A stretch of 27,909 nt of DNA from Clostridium sp. CAG:1013 (GTDB lineage: Bacteria > Bacillota > Clostridia > Oscillospirales > Acutalibacteraceae). Below, one piece after another: positions 6,266 to 13,405 of the stretch. The position numbers were made by a program, and so were the translations under genes. Numbering within the stretch: position 1 is the stretch's first letter; the number at the start of each line of letters is the position of its first letter. The DNA lies in contig HF972658.1 in NCBI GenBank assembly GCA_000432995.1, forward strand, positions 2,287 through 30,195, given 5' to 3'. Below the pieces are notes generated by a model. That model was not told the origin of the DNA, did not search any database, and saw nothing but the letters and a program-made list of their open reading frames with translations.

Positions 6266-8674
6266 ATGAAATACGATCACAAAGCCATAGAGCCTAAGTG
6301 GCAGGAGACCTGGGAAGAGACCGGAGTGTTCCATGCTCAGAACGGCTCGGACAAGCCCAAGTATTACGCCCTCATCGAGTTCCCCTACCCCTCTGGACAG
6401 GGTCTGCACGTGGGTCATCCCCGGCCTTATACTGCCCTGGACGTGGTGGCCAGAAAGCGCCGGATGCAGGGTTACAATGTGCTGTATCCCATCGGCTGGG
6501 ACGCCTTCGGTCTGCCCACCGAGAACTACGCCATCAAGAACCACGTACATCCTGCTGAGGTGACCAAGCAGAATATTGCTCGGTTTAAAAAGCAGATCCA
6601 GTCTCTGGGCATCAGCTTCGACTGGAGCCGGGAGATCTCCACTACTGATCCCGAGTACTACAAGTGGACCCAGTGGATCTTCCTCCAGCTGTTCAAGAAG
6701 GGCCTGGCCTATAAAAAGGAAATGAACGTGAACTGGTGTACCTCCTGCAAGTGCGTTTTGGCCAACGAGGAAGTGGTCAACGGCGTGTGCGAGCGGTGCG
6801 GCAGCGAAGTGGTCCACAAGGTGAAGAGCCAGTGGATGCTGAAGATCACCGAGTACGCCCAGCGGCTCATCGATGACCTGGATCTGGTGGATTACCCCGA
6901 GCGGGTCAAGACCCAGCAGAAGAACTGGATCGGCCGTTCCACCGGCGCCGAGGTGGATTTCGACACCACTACCGGCGATAAGCTGACCGTCTACACCACC
7001 CGTCCCGACACCCTCTATGGCGCCACTTACATGGTGGTCTCCCCGGAGCATCCCTACCTGGAAAAGTGGGCGGACAAGCTCCAGAATATGGAGGAGATCA
7101 AGGCCTACCAGGAGCAGGCAGCCCGGAAGTCTGACTTTGAGCGCACCGAGGTGGCCAAGGAAAAGACCGGCGTTAAGCTCCAGGGCGTTTCCGCCATCAA
7201 TCCTCTCACTGGCAAAGAGATCCCCATCTTTATCTCCGACTATGTGTTGGTATCCTACGGCACCGGCGCCATCATGGCTGTGCCTGCTCACGATACCCGT
7301 GACTGGGAGTTCGCCAAGAAGTTCGGTCTGCCCATCATCGAAGTGGTCAAGGGGGGCAACGTGGAGGAGGAAGCCTTCACCGATTGCGAGACCGGCATCA
7401 TGGTCAACTCCGGCATCCTGGACGGCCTGACCGTGGAGGAAGCCAAGAAGAAGATCACCCAGCATCTGGAAGAGAAGGGCATCGGCCACGCCAAGGTGAA
7501 TTACAAGCTGCGTGACTGGGTGTTCTCCCGCCAGCGGTATTGGGGCGAGCCCATTCCCGTGGTGTACTGCGAGAAGTGCGGCTGGGTGCCTCTGCCGGAA
7601 AGCGAGCTGCCCCTGCGGCTGCCCGACGTGAAGTCCTATGAGCCCACCGACAACGGCGAATCCCCTCTGGCCCATATGACCGACTGGGTGAACACCACCT
7701 GTCCCCATTGCGGCGGCCCTGCCAAGCGGGAGACGGACACCATGCCCCAGTGGGCAGGTTCCTCCTGGTACTTCCTGCGGTATATGGATCCCCACAACGA
7801 CGAGGCTTTCGCTTCTCCTGAAGCGCTGAAATATTGGTCTCCCATCGACTGGTACAACGGCGGCATGGAGCACACCACTCTGCACCTGCTGTACAGCCGT
7901 TTCTGGCACAAGTTCCTGTTTGACCAGGGCTTGGTGCCCACTCCCGAACCCTACGCCAAGCGGACCAGCCACGGCATGATCCTGGGGGAGAACGGCGAGA
8001 AGATGAGCAAGTCCCGAGGCAACGTGGTGAACCCCGATGAGATCGTTGACGAGTACGGCGCGGACACCATGCGGCTGTACGAGATGTTCATCGGTGACTT
8101 CGAGAAGGCCGCTCCCTGGTCCAACGCGGGCATCAAGGGATGCCGCCGGTTTGTGGAGCGCTACTGGAACTTGCAGAATATCCTCTGCGAGGATCAGGGC
8201 ATCCGTCCCGACATGGAAGGCGCCTTCCACAAGGCTATCAAGAAGGTGAGCGAGGACACGGAAGTGTTGAAGTTTAACACCGCCATCGCTGCCTTGATGA
8301 CCTTGATGAACCAGGTCACTGCCAAGGGCAGTATCTCCAAAGAAGAGCTGCGGATCTTCTCCATCCTGCTGAATCCCTTCGCTCCCCACGTCACTGAGGA
8401 AGTGTGGGCAGCCAACTCTCTGGGTGAGGGTCTGGTGGCCCAGCAGCCTTGGCCGGAGTATGACGAGGCCAAGTGCAAGGAGGACACTGTGGAGATCGTG
8501 GTGCAGGTGTCTGGTAAGGTCCGTGCACGCTTGAACGTGGCCGCGGATATCTCCAAGGAGGACGCTTTGGCCGCCGCTAAGGCAGAACCCAAGGTGGCCG
8601 CCGAGATCAGCGGTAAGAACATTGTCAAAGAGATTTATGTTCCCGGCAAGCTGGTGAACATCGTCGCCAAGTAA
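6266..8674 (+). CDS. leuS: Leucyl-tRNA synthetase
   Basis: This class I synthetase charges tRNA-Leu. The 802-residue protein has the HIGH motif as HVGH (48-51, in PSGQGLHVGHP) and the KMSKS motif at 579-583. A Cys4 zinc-site pattern is at C158, C161, C175 and C178. The CP1 editing insert includes TTRPDTLYGATY and GTGAIMAVPAHDTRDWEFA. The C-terminal anticodon-binding region is complete. The ATG at 6266 was chosen for its spacing from AAAGG (6251-6255); a TTG at 6257 would lie only one base from that site. The upstream leader holds no T-box, which many Firmicutes leuS genes have, but a hairpin repeat. A strong terminator follows. Confidence 0.98.
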   Translation: MKYDHKAIEPKWQETWEETGVFHAQNGSDKPKYYALIEFPYPSGQGLHVGHPRPYTALDVVARKRRMQGYNVLYPIGWDAFGLPTENYAIKNHVHPAEVTKQNIARFKKQIQSLGISFDWSREISTTDPEYYKWTQWIFLQLFKKGLAYKKEMNVNWCTSCKCVLANEEVVNGVCERCGSEVVHKVKSQWMLKITEYAQRLIDDLDLVDYPERVKTQQKNWIGRSTGAEVDFDTTTGDKLTVYTTRPDTLYGATYMVVSPEHPYLEKWADKLQNMEEIKAYQEQAARKSDFERTEVAKEKTGVKLQGVSAINPLTGKEIPIFISDYVLVSYGTGAIMAVPAHDTRDWEFAKKFGLPIIEVVKGGNVEEEAFTDCETGIMVNSGILDGLTVEEAKKKITQHLEEKGIGHAKVNYKLRDWVFSRQRYWGEPIPVVYCEKCGWVPLPESELPLRLPDVKSYEPTDNGESPLAHMTDWVNTTCPHCGGPAKRETDTMPQWAGSSWYFLRYMDPHNDEAFASPEALKYWSPIDWYNGGMEHTTLHLLYSRFWHKFLFDQGLVPTPEPYAKRTSHGMILGENGEKMSKSRGNVVNPDEIVDEYGADTMRLYEMFIGDFEKAAPWSNAGIKGCRRFVERYWNLQNILCEDQGIRPDMEGAFHKAIKKVSEDTEVLKFNTAIAALMTLMNQVTAKGSISKEELRIFSILLNPFAPHVTEEVWAANSLGEGLVAQQPWPEYDEAKCKEDTVEIVVQVSGKVRARLNVAADISKEDALAAAKAEPKVAAEISGKNIVKEIYVPGKLVNIVAK

Positions 8675-8686
8675 TTAAGAACCTTG

Positions 8687-8720
8687 AAAAGGGACTGCTT
8701 TAGCAGTCCCTTTTTGTTTT
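8687..8720 (+). terminator. Rho-independent terminator of leuS
   Basis: AAAAGGGACTGCT and AGCAGTCCCTTTT form a 13-bp stem around a TT loop (8687-8699 with 8702-8714), followed by a T-rich run. It lies 12 bases after the leuS stop. Confidence 0.95.
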
Positions 8721-8735
8721 CCTGTTTTTCCATAG

Positions 8736-8773
8736 AAAAATGCCCGCCCTGGAATCTCCCAAGGCGGGCATTT
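8736..8773 (-). terminator. Rho-independent terminator of the minus-strand transporter operon
   Basis: Read on the minus strand, AAATGCCCGCC (8773-8763) pairs with GGCGGGCATTT (8748-8738) around a 14-base loop, then TT. It lies just after the stop of the small membrane protein gene and faces the leuS terminator. Confidence 0.9.
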
Positions 8774-8779
8774 GTTGTG

Positions 8780-9052
8780 TCAGTGATTTTTCCGGCGGTT
8801 TAGGCGCCAGCCCCAGACGATCAAGCCTGCCAGGACCAGCATGATAATACCGCAAGTCACAAAGTACAGGGACGTCCAGGGACCAGTCAGATCCCAGTTC
8901 CCGAAGAGGACCCCTCCCACTGCCCGGAAGGGCCAGAGGACCGCCGTTGCCAAAGCGGAAAGGACATCCCACATGGCCCGTCCCAGGGCGGCGAACACTT
9001 GCAGGGACGCGCGGACCAGAGCGGAGAAAAACTCAAAGACAGCGGTAAACAT
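8780..9052 (-). CDS. Small membrane protein, unknown function
   Basis: This 90-residue protein matches no family I recognise. Residues 1-50 are a Phe/Ala/Val-rich amphipathic or membrane-embedded stretch. GNWDLTGPWTS (51-61) forms a polar turn, and YFVTCGIIMLVLAGLIVWGW (63-82) is a clear transmembrane helix with a basic tail (RLNRRKNH). The ATG follows AAAGGGG at a 9-base distance. It begins 26 bases after the permease stop and ends at the operon terminator, so it is probably co-transcribed with the BceAB-type transporter. It may be an accessory subunit or an unrelated small protein; nothing in the sequence decides this. Composition and start support a real gene. Confidence 0.75.
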   Translation of the reverse strand: MFTAVFEFFSALVRASLQVFAALGRAMWDVLSALATAVLWPFRAVGGVLFGNWDLTGPWTSLYFVTCGIIMLVLAGLIVWGWRLNRRKNH

Positions 9053-9078
9053 AAGGCAATACCCCTTTCAGCAGAATG

Positions 9079-11073
9079 TCAGTCGGCGGTAGTTTCCACA
9101 ATGTTGTAGTAGGTTCGGGCTGTGATGGCGTAGATCACCAGGTAAGCCAGGGCGAACACCGCCACGCAGCCCAAAGTGGAGAAGAAAATAATGGAAACGT
9201 CTGTCAGTCCCATGATCAATAGGATCTTTTGGAGCATGGGGAAAGCGAAACACAGGTGGATGACGGCAGTGAGCAGAGGCAGGAAGAATACCAGCAGAAT
9301 CTGGCTGTGAATGCTGCGCTTCACTTCTCGGTGGCTCATGCCCACCTTCTGCATGATGGAGAACCGGCGGGCGTCATCATAGCCCTCGCTTACCTGCTTA
9401 TAGTAGATAATCAGCGCTGTGCCCAACAGGAACAGCAGACCCAGGAACATGCCCAGGAAGAACAGGCCACCATATATGCTCATGAAGTCCTGACGAGATG
9501 TGGCGGAGTCCTCCATCCAAAGAGAGTCGTAGGATACCCCTGCACCGGAGAAATCCCGGTTGCCCAGGGCCTCCGCCAGAGCCATGATGTCCTCTGGCTT
9601 TCCACCGGCCACGTCAAAATCGTAGGAGTAGTCCGGAATGGTGTAGCTGCCGCTGGGAGCCAAAATTCGTTCCATGGCGGGGACGTCCTTCACCACCAGA
9701 TAGTATTCCTCGTAGACCTGAGCCATGGTGGAAGCGTCGGGAAATTGGTAGTCGAAAGGAACCATGGTAAATTCCACGCCGTCAATGGACAGGGTGTCCT
9801 CTTCCGGGAAGGTACCTGCGGGATCAAACAGGACCACCTGATCATCCATGAGATCTACGCTTTCACCTGAGAAACGTTTAAATTCCTCTTGGGTGAAAAT
9901 TTGGATCATCGCGTAGGTGGTGGAATAGGTCTGGCCCAGGGAGGAGAAGGTGTTTCCCTTCCGAGCCAGGGTGATGTTCCAGCTTTCCCGGTCGATGACG
10001 TTCTCAATGGTGAGCCCCAGAGCGTCGGCTTCTTCCGCGGCAGCAGTGCGAATCATGTCCTTGGCGTCCTCATTGGCACCTTGGGCGGACACCATGATAT
10101 TCCGGGGATACCGGGTGCGCATCAGTTCCTCCATGGAGGTGTACAGGGAAAAAGTGGTGGAGACCGTCACCAAAAGCGCCGTGAACAGCACACAAATGGA
10201 AGCCAGTCCCGCTGCATTCTGCTTCATTCGGAACAGCATGCCGGAGATGGCAGTGAAATGGTTGGTCTTGTAGTAGAAGCTCTTGTTCTTCTTCAACAGT
10301 TTCAGAAGGGCTGTGATGCCGGTGATAAACAGCAGGTAGGTGCCCAGGATTACTAGGATCACCGCCACGAAGAAGAACAGCATAGCTTGCAGGGGGTCCT
10401 GGATCGTCACGGCCATATAATAACCTGCTCCCAAAAGCAGAGCGCCCAGAATTGCCAGGATCCAGTGAGCCTTGGGTTCCCGTTCACCCTGCTCGCCGCC
10501 GTGAAGCAGCTCGATGGGTTTGGAGAGCTTTACTTGCAGCAGGTTGTAGCACAGGATCAGCAGAAAGATGACCCCAAACAGGATCAGCGTAGCGGTGACT
10601 GCGGACCAGGGGATCAGAAAGGCGATGGGCACAGCCATACCCAGCACCAGCCCCAGAGCCCAGAACATGGCTCTGGAGAACAGGATGCCCAGTCCCAGGC
10701 CTAAAACCAGGGACACAACGGCAGTGATCAGCGTTTCCCGAAACAGGAGGTTGGCGATGTGGCGCTTTTCCATGCCCAGAATGTTATAAAGACCCAGTTC
10801 CTTTTTGCGACGCTTGATGATAAAGCTGTTGGTGTAGAACAGAAACAGCACCGCGAACAGCCCAATGACAAACTGCCCTAAGCTCAGCATGGAAGTCACG
10901 GAGGTGCCGCCGTACATGGCTTCTTCGTCGATACCGCTGACCAGAGCGCAGATGGTGTAGAACATGAGAATAATCCCCGCCGAGGAAAGCAAGTAGGGCA
11001 GATAGACTCGGCGGTTGTTTTTCAAATTGGTTGAAGCCAGCTTCCAGTAGAAGCCCATTCCCCGATTACCCAT
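9079..11073 (-). CDS. BceB/FtsX-type ABC transporter permease
   Basis: This 664-residue membrane protein has the BceB architecture, in length and layout. An N-terminal helix (about 27-46) is followed by an FtsX-like block of helices (65-180) with RRKKELGLYNILGMEKRHI in the cytoplasmic loop. More helices lie at 204-260 and 288-310. A large extracellular domain of about 220 residues follows (312-530), then a C-terminal FtsX-like block (533-557, 592-612, 630-652). Family members sense or remove cell-wall antibiotics such as bacitracin and antimicrobial peptides, and the large domain contacts the ligand. The ATG overlaps the end of the ATPase gene by 8 bases; a second ATG five codons later is possible. 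No substrate can be named from sequence. Confidence 0.93.
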   Translation of the reverse strand: MGNRGMGFYWKLASTNLKNNRRVYLPYLLSSAGIILMFYTICALVSGIDEEAMYGGTSVTSMLSLGQFVIGLFAVLFLFYTNSFIIKRRKKELGLYNILGMEKRHIANLLFRETLITAVVSLVLGLGLGILFSRAMFWALGLVLGMAVPIAFLIPWSAVTATLILFGVIFLLILCYNLLQVKLSKPIELLHGGEQGEREPKAHWILAILGALLLGAGYYMAVTIQDPLQAMLFFFVAVILVILGTYLLFITGITALLKLLKKNKSFYYKTNHFTAISGMLFRMKQNAAGLASICVLFTALLVTVSTTFSLYTSMEELMRTRYPRNIMVSAQGANEDAKDMIRTAAAEEADALGLTIENVIDRESWNITLARKGNTFSSLGQTYSTTYAMIQIFTQEEFKRFSGESVDLMDDQVVLFDPAGTFPEEDTLSIDGVEFTMVPFDYQFPDASTMAQVYEEYYLVVKDVPAMERILAPSGSYTIPDYSYDFDVAGGKPEDIMALAEALGNRDFSGAGVSYDSLWMEDSATSRQDFMSIYGGLFFLGMFLGLLFLLGTALIIYYKQVSEGYDDARRFSIMQKVGMSHREVKRSIHSQILLVFFLPLLTAVIHLCFAFPMLQKILLIMGLTDVSIIFFSTLGCVAVFALAYLVIYAITARTYYNIVETTAD

Positions 11074-11848
11074 TGACGGCCACGCTCCTTCCCCGGCTGC
11101 CGGCGGAAAGCTGGACCAGCGTTTGGGAGATGGCCTGGTACAGGTCGTCGTCGGACATGGTGCCCCGGTAGATCTGATGGAACACCTGACCGTCCTTGAT
11201 AAACAGCACCCGGCCGGCTCGGCAGGCGGCCTGGAGGGAGTGGGTCACCATGAGGATGGTCTGACCTTCCCGGTTAATGTCAGCGAAGATGTCCATGATC
11301 TGTCCGGCGGAGCGGGAATCCAGGGCGCCGGTGGGCTCGTCAGCCAGGATGAGCTGGGGCTGAGTGATGATGGCCCGGGCGATGGCCGCACGCTGTTTTT
11401 GGCCGCCGGAGACCTCAAAGGGGAACTTTTGCAGCAGTTCCCAGATCCCCAGCTTGTGGGCGATGGGATCGATGCGCTGCTTCATTTCCGGGTACTTTTT
11501 CCCTGCCAGCACCATGGGCAGGAAGATGTTGTCCTGGATGGAAAAGGTGTCCAGCAGGTTAAAGTCCTGGAATACGAACCCCAGATTGTCCCGGCGGAAA
11601 GCAGAGATCTCACGCTCGTTCAGGGTGACGATATTCCGCATGTTCAAAAACACTTCGCCGCCGGTGGGTTTGTCCAGACCTGCCAGTATGTTTAAGAGGG
11701 TAGTTTTACCAGAGCCGGATTCGCCCATAATGGCAACGAATTCTCCCTGCTCCACGGTGAAACTCACGCCGGCCAGAGCCTGGACTTTGGCCCCTCCCAG
11801 CCGGGTGGTGTACACCTTCTGCAAATCATTCACGTTCAAAAGTGCCAT
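11066..11848 (-). CDS. BceA/LolD-type ABC transporter ATP-binding protein
   Basis: This 260-residue ATPase drives the adjacent permease. Motifs in order are Walker A GESGSGKTT (42-50), Q-loop FVFQDFNLL (91-99), signature VSGGQKQR (146-153), Walker B LILADEPTGALD (166-177) and the switch histidine in MVTHS (200-204). The frame stays open upstream to 11962, but I chose the ATG at 11848. AAGGAGA sits 6-7 bases before it, and the family begins with a similar MALLNVNDLQKVY. It is the first gene of a three-gene minus-strand unit. BceAB transporters usually neighbour a BceRS two-component system, but none is in the window. Confidence 0.95.
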   Translation of the reverse strand: MALLNVNDLQKVYTTRLGGAKVQALAGVSFTVEQGEFVAIMGESGSGKTTLLNILAGLDKPTGGEVFLNMRNIVTLNEREISAFRRDNLGFVFQDFNLLDTFSIQDNIFLPMVLAGKKYPEMKQRIDPIAHKLGIWELLQKFPFEVSGGQKQRAAIARAIITQPQLILADEPTGALDSRSAGQIMDIFADINREGQTILMVTHSLQAACRAGRVLFIKDGQVFHQIYRGTMSDDDLYQAISQTLVQLSAGSRGRSVAVNG

Positions 11849-11862
11849 GGTGATCTCTCCTT

Positions 11863-11878
11863 TTTCACAGATGTGAAA
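11863..11878. promoter_or_regulatory. Inverted repeat upstream of the transporter ATPase gene, possible operator
   Basis: TTTCACAGATGTGAAA is a perfect 6-bp inverted repeat with a 4-base centre, just upstream of the ATPase ribosome-binding site on the minus strand. It could be a repressor or response-regulator site, or a small mRNA hairpin. It lies downstream of the candidate -10 at 11905-11910. Confidence 0.45.
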
Positions 11879-11904
11879 CATCTCTCTTTCAGTTTCTGGA
11901 AAAA

Positions 11905-11948
11905 AGTATAGGTCCCATTTCTTACAGGTTTCCGACATCCGCCTTACA
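11905..11948 (-). promoter_or_regulatory. Candidate activator-dependent promoter of the BceAB-type operon
   Basis: On the minus strand TATACT (11910-11905) is a good -10 but has no good -35. TGTAAG occurs twice in direct orientation (11948-11943 and 11926-11921), exactly 22 bases apart, with the nearer copy ending 10 bases before the -10. Direct repeats with a period of two helical turns replacing the -35 are typical of OmpR-family response-regulator promoters. This is inference from spacing alone. Confidence 0.4.
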
Positions 11949-12017
11949 AAAGACCGGGGCAAAACTTACTAAATTCCACCCAGAGTGATTTCAAGGCAAT
12001 AAAGATGTAGAAAATAA

Positions 12018-12046
12018 TTGATTATTTCCTTGTTTTTATATATGAT
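12018..12046 (+). promoter_or_regulatory. Sigma-A-type promoter for the orphan membrane protein gene
   Basis: TTGATT (12018-12023) and TATGAT (12041-12046) are separated by 17 bases, in a strongly AT-rich patch. The start codon is 70 bases downstream. Confidence 0.6.
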
Positions 12047-12115
12047 TAAGTAAAAGGGAAGCGAGACGTCCGGATCCATGGCAAAGGGTATTCTTTGGGA
12101 GGAGAATGAGAAACT

Positions 12116-12532
12116 ATGGAAAATAGGAACTGCCAACTGCCTTTCTTTCGATCCAAGGAAATGTGGAAGTTTTGGCTTCTGTTTTTTGTGATTTCTTTTT
12201 TCGCTTGGGTCGGGTTTCGTGAGGTTTTGGGATCGGGATACGAGAAGACTATCCTTCCGGACCGGCTGCGGGACGGGCTTGTGGCCTTCTTCATGGCCAC
12301 AATGGCCACCCTGACCCGCTATCTAAAAAAACGGTTTGATCTGGGGTATTCCCTGCCTAAGGGATACTGGGTGGCCTTGGTGATCAGCCATTGCTGTGGG
12401 CTTCTTGCGAGCGGTATAGACGGACTGAGTCTTTTGATATTATTGCCTTTTATCATTAAGAATCGATGCCGGCCAAAACCGAAACGGCAGCCCTGGCAGG
12501 AGGAGCCGTCTTTGGCGGAAAAATGGCGATAG
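12116..12532 (+). CDS. Hypothetical multi-pass membrane protein
   Basis: This 138-residue protein belongs to no family I recognise. It has a short polar N-terminus, a helix at 17-36 (MWKFWLLFFVISFFAWVGF), a second hydrophobic stretch at about 53-70 (LVAFFMATMATLTRYL) and a third at about 84-112, ending in a Lys/Arg/Pro-rich cytoplasmic-like tail. The ATG follows GGGAGGAG at an 11-base distance. The gene stands alone between its own promoter and a bidirectional terminator. The upstream 100 bases are AT-rich, unlike the neighbourhood, so it may be an acquired single-gene unit; that is inference. Confidence 0.75.
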   Translation: MENRNCQLPFFRSKEMWKFWLLFFVISFFAWVGFREVLGSGYEKTILPDRLRDGLVAFFMATMATLTRYLKKRFDLGYSLPKGYWVALVISHCCGLLASGIDGLSLLILLPFIIKNRCRPKPKRQPWQEEPSLAEKWR

Positions 12533-12538
12533 GTATAA

Positions 12539-12577
12539 AAAAGAGGAGAGCGTTTTGCTCTCCTCTTTTCTTTTTTG
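12539..12577. terminator. Bidirectional terminator between convergent genes
   Basis: AAAAGAGGAGAGC (12539-12551) and GCTCTCCTCTTTT (12557-12569) form a 13-bp perfect stem around GTTTT, with T-rich sequence on the plus side and a matching T-run when read on the minus strand. It serves both the orphan membrane protein gene and the HAD gene. Confidence 0.93.
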
Positions 12578-12579
12578 TT

Positions 12580-13275
12580 TTATAGCAGCAGCTTCCGGAT
12601 TTCCTCGTAGTTTTTTGCCCGGTAGGTTACGGAAAGCCCCTCCGGGACCTCCCCGCCATGGGGGCAGTACCACAGGGAATCCAGCCCCGCGTTTTGGGCG
12701 CCCTGCATGTCCGAGGTGAGGGAATCTCCCAAAAGCAGTGCTTGGTCCTTCTCAAATCCGGGAATACGAGAAAACACGTATTGGAAATATCGCAGGTCCG
12801 GTTTGGCGGCTCCCGCGTCCTCGGAAACAAAGTATGCCTTCACATAGTCCAGCAGCCCGGAATGCTCCAACCTTGTTTTTTGAGTGGCGGCGTTGCCGTT
12901 GGTGACGATGTACATCTCATACCGCTGAGACAGGTCCCGCACTAATTCCAAAGCTCCGGGGTATACCGCACCGCCCTGGCCCAGATTGCGAAAGTACTCC
13001 TCATTCACTTTCTCCGGGTCTCCGGAGAGCCCGGTCTCACCCATAAAGTCCCGGAACCTGGCCACCACCAGCTGGGGCTTGGTGCATTCTCCCCGTTCCA
13101 GTTTTGCCCACCACAGGGTGTTCCATTTCTCGTAGCAGTCCAGGAGTTCCTGGGAAAAGGGGCGCTGGTCCCCAAAACAGGTTTCATAGGTCACACGGAA
13201 AGCCTTATCCATGTCCTGGTCAAAATCCAGCAGGGTGCCGTCAGCGTCGAACAGGAGGAAGCGGTAGTTTGTCAA
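12580..13275 (-). CDS. HAD-family hydrolase, YjjG/YfnB-like nucleotidase
   Basis: This 231-residue haloacid dehalogenase-fold phosphatase resembles the YjjG group, whose members dephosphorylate non-canonical pyrimidine nucleotides. Motif I is FDADGTL, with catalytic D10 and D12. A helical cap spans about residues 20-100, motif II is VTNG, motif III is the lysine in AAKPD, and motif IV is LLGDSLTSDMQGA. I chose the TTG at 13275 because AAAGGAG lies 9 bases before it. An in-frame ATG at 13320 has no ribosome-binding site and adds 15 unconserved residues. A strong minus-strand promoter lies upstream. Physiological substrate is uncertain. Confidence 0.9.
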   Translation of the reverse strand: MTNYRFLLFDADGTLLDFDQDMDKAFRVTYETCFGDQRPFSQELLDCYEKWNTLWWAKLERGECTKPQLVVARFRDFMGETGLSGDPEKVNEEYFRNLGQGGAVYPGALELVRDLSQRYEMYIVTNGNAATQKTRLEHSGLLDYVKAYFVSEDAGAAKPDLRYFQYVFSRIPGFEKDQALLLGDSLTSDMQGAQNAGLDSLWYCPHGGEVPEGLSVTYRAKNYEEIRKLLL

Positions 13276-13346
13276 AGGGGAGCGCTCCTTTCGGAAACAT
13301 AGGCCCTTGGGGGGCCGCATAGAAATAAGAGATCCAACTAGTAAGG

Positions 13347-13375
13347 ATGATACCCCAAAGGGCTGCCGCTGTCAA
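13347..13375 (-). promoter_or_regulatory. Strong sigma-A-type promoter for the HAD hydrolase gene
   Basis: On the minus strand TTGACA (13375-13370), a 17-base spacer and TATCAT (13352-13347) make a near-consensus promoter. Transcription would begin near 13340, leaving a leader of about 65 bases before the TTG start. Confidence 0.8.
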
Positions 13376-13405
13376 GAAAACGGCGGCGCTGGAAAGGAAG
13401 GCTGT

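Noticed and set aside
6236..8389. 717-codon open frame antisense to leuS
   Set aside because: It mirrors a clear leucyl-tRNA synthetase and exists because of GC-rich codon bias; its translation is His/Leu/Gly-rich with no family motif.
13276..13320. ATG start for the HAD hydrolase at 13320
   Set aside because: No ribosome-binding site, and 15 extra residues outside the family core; the TTG at 13275 is better supported.
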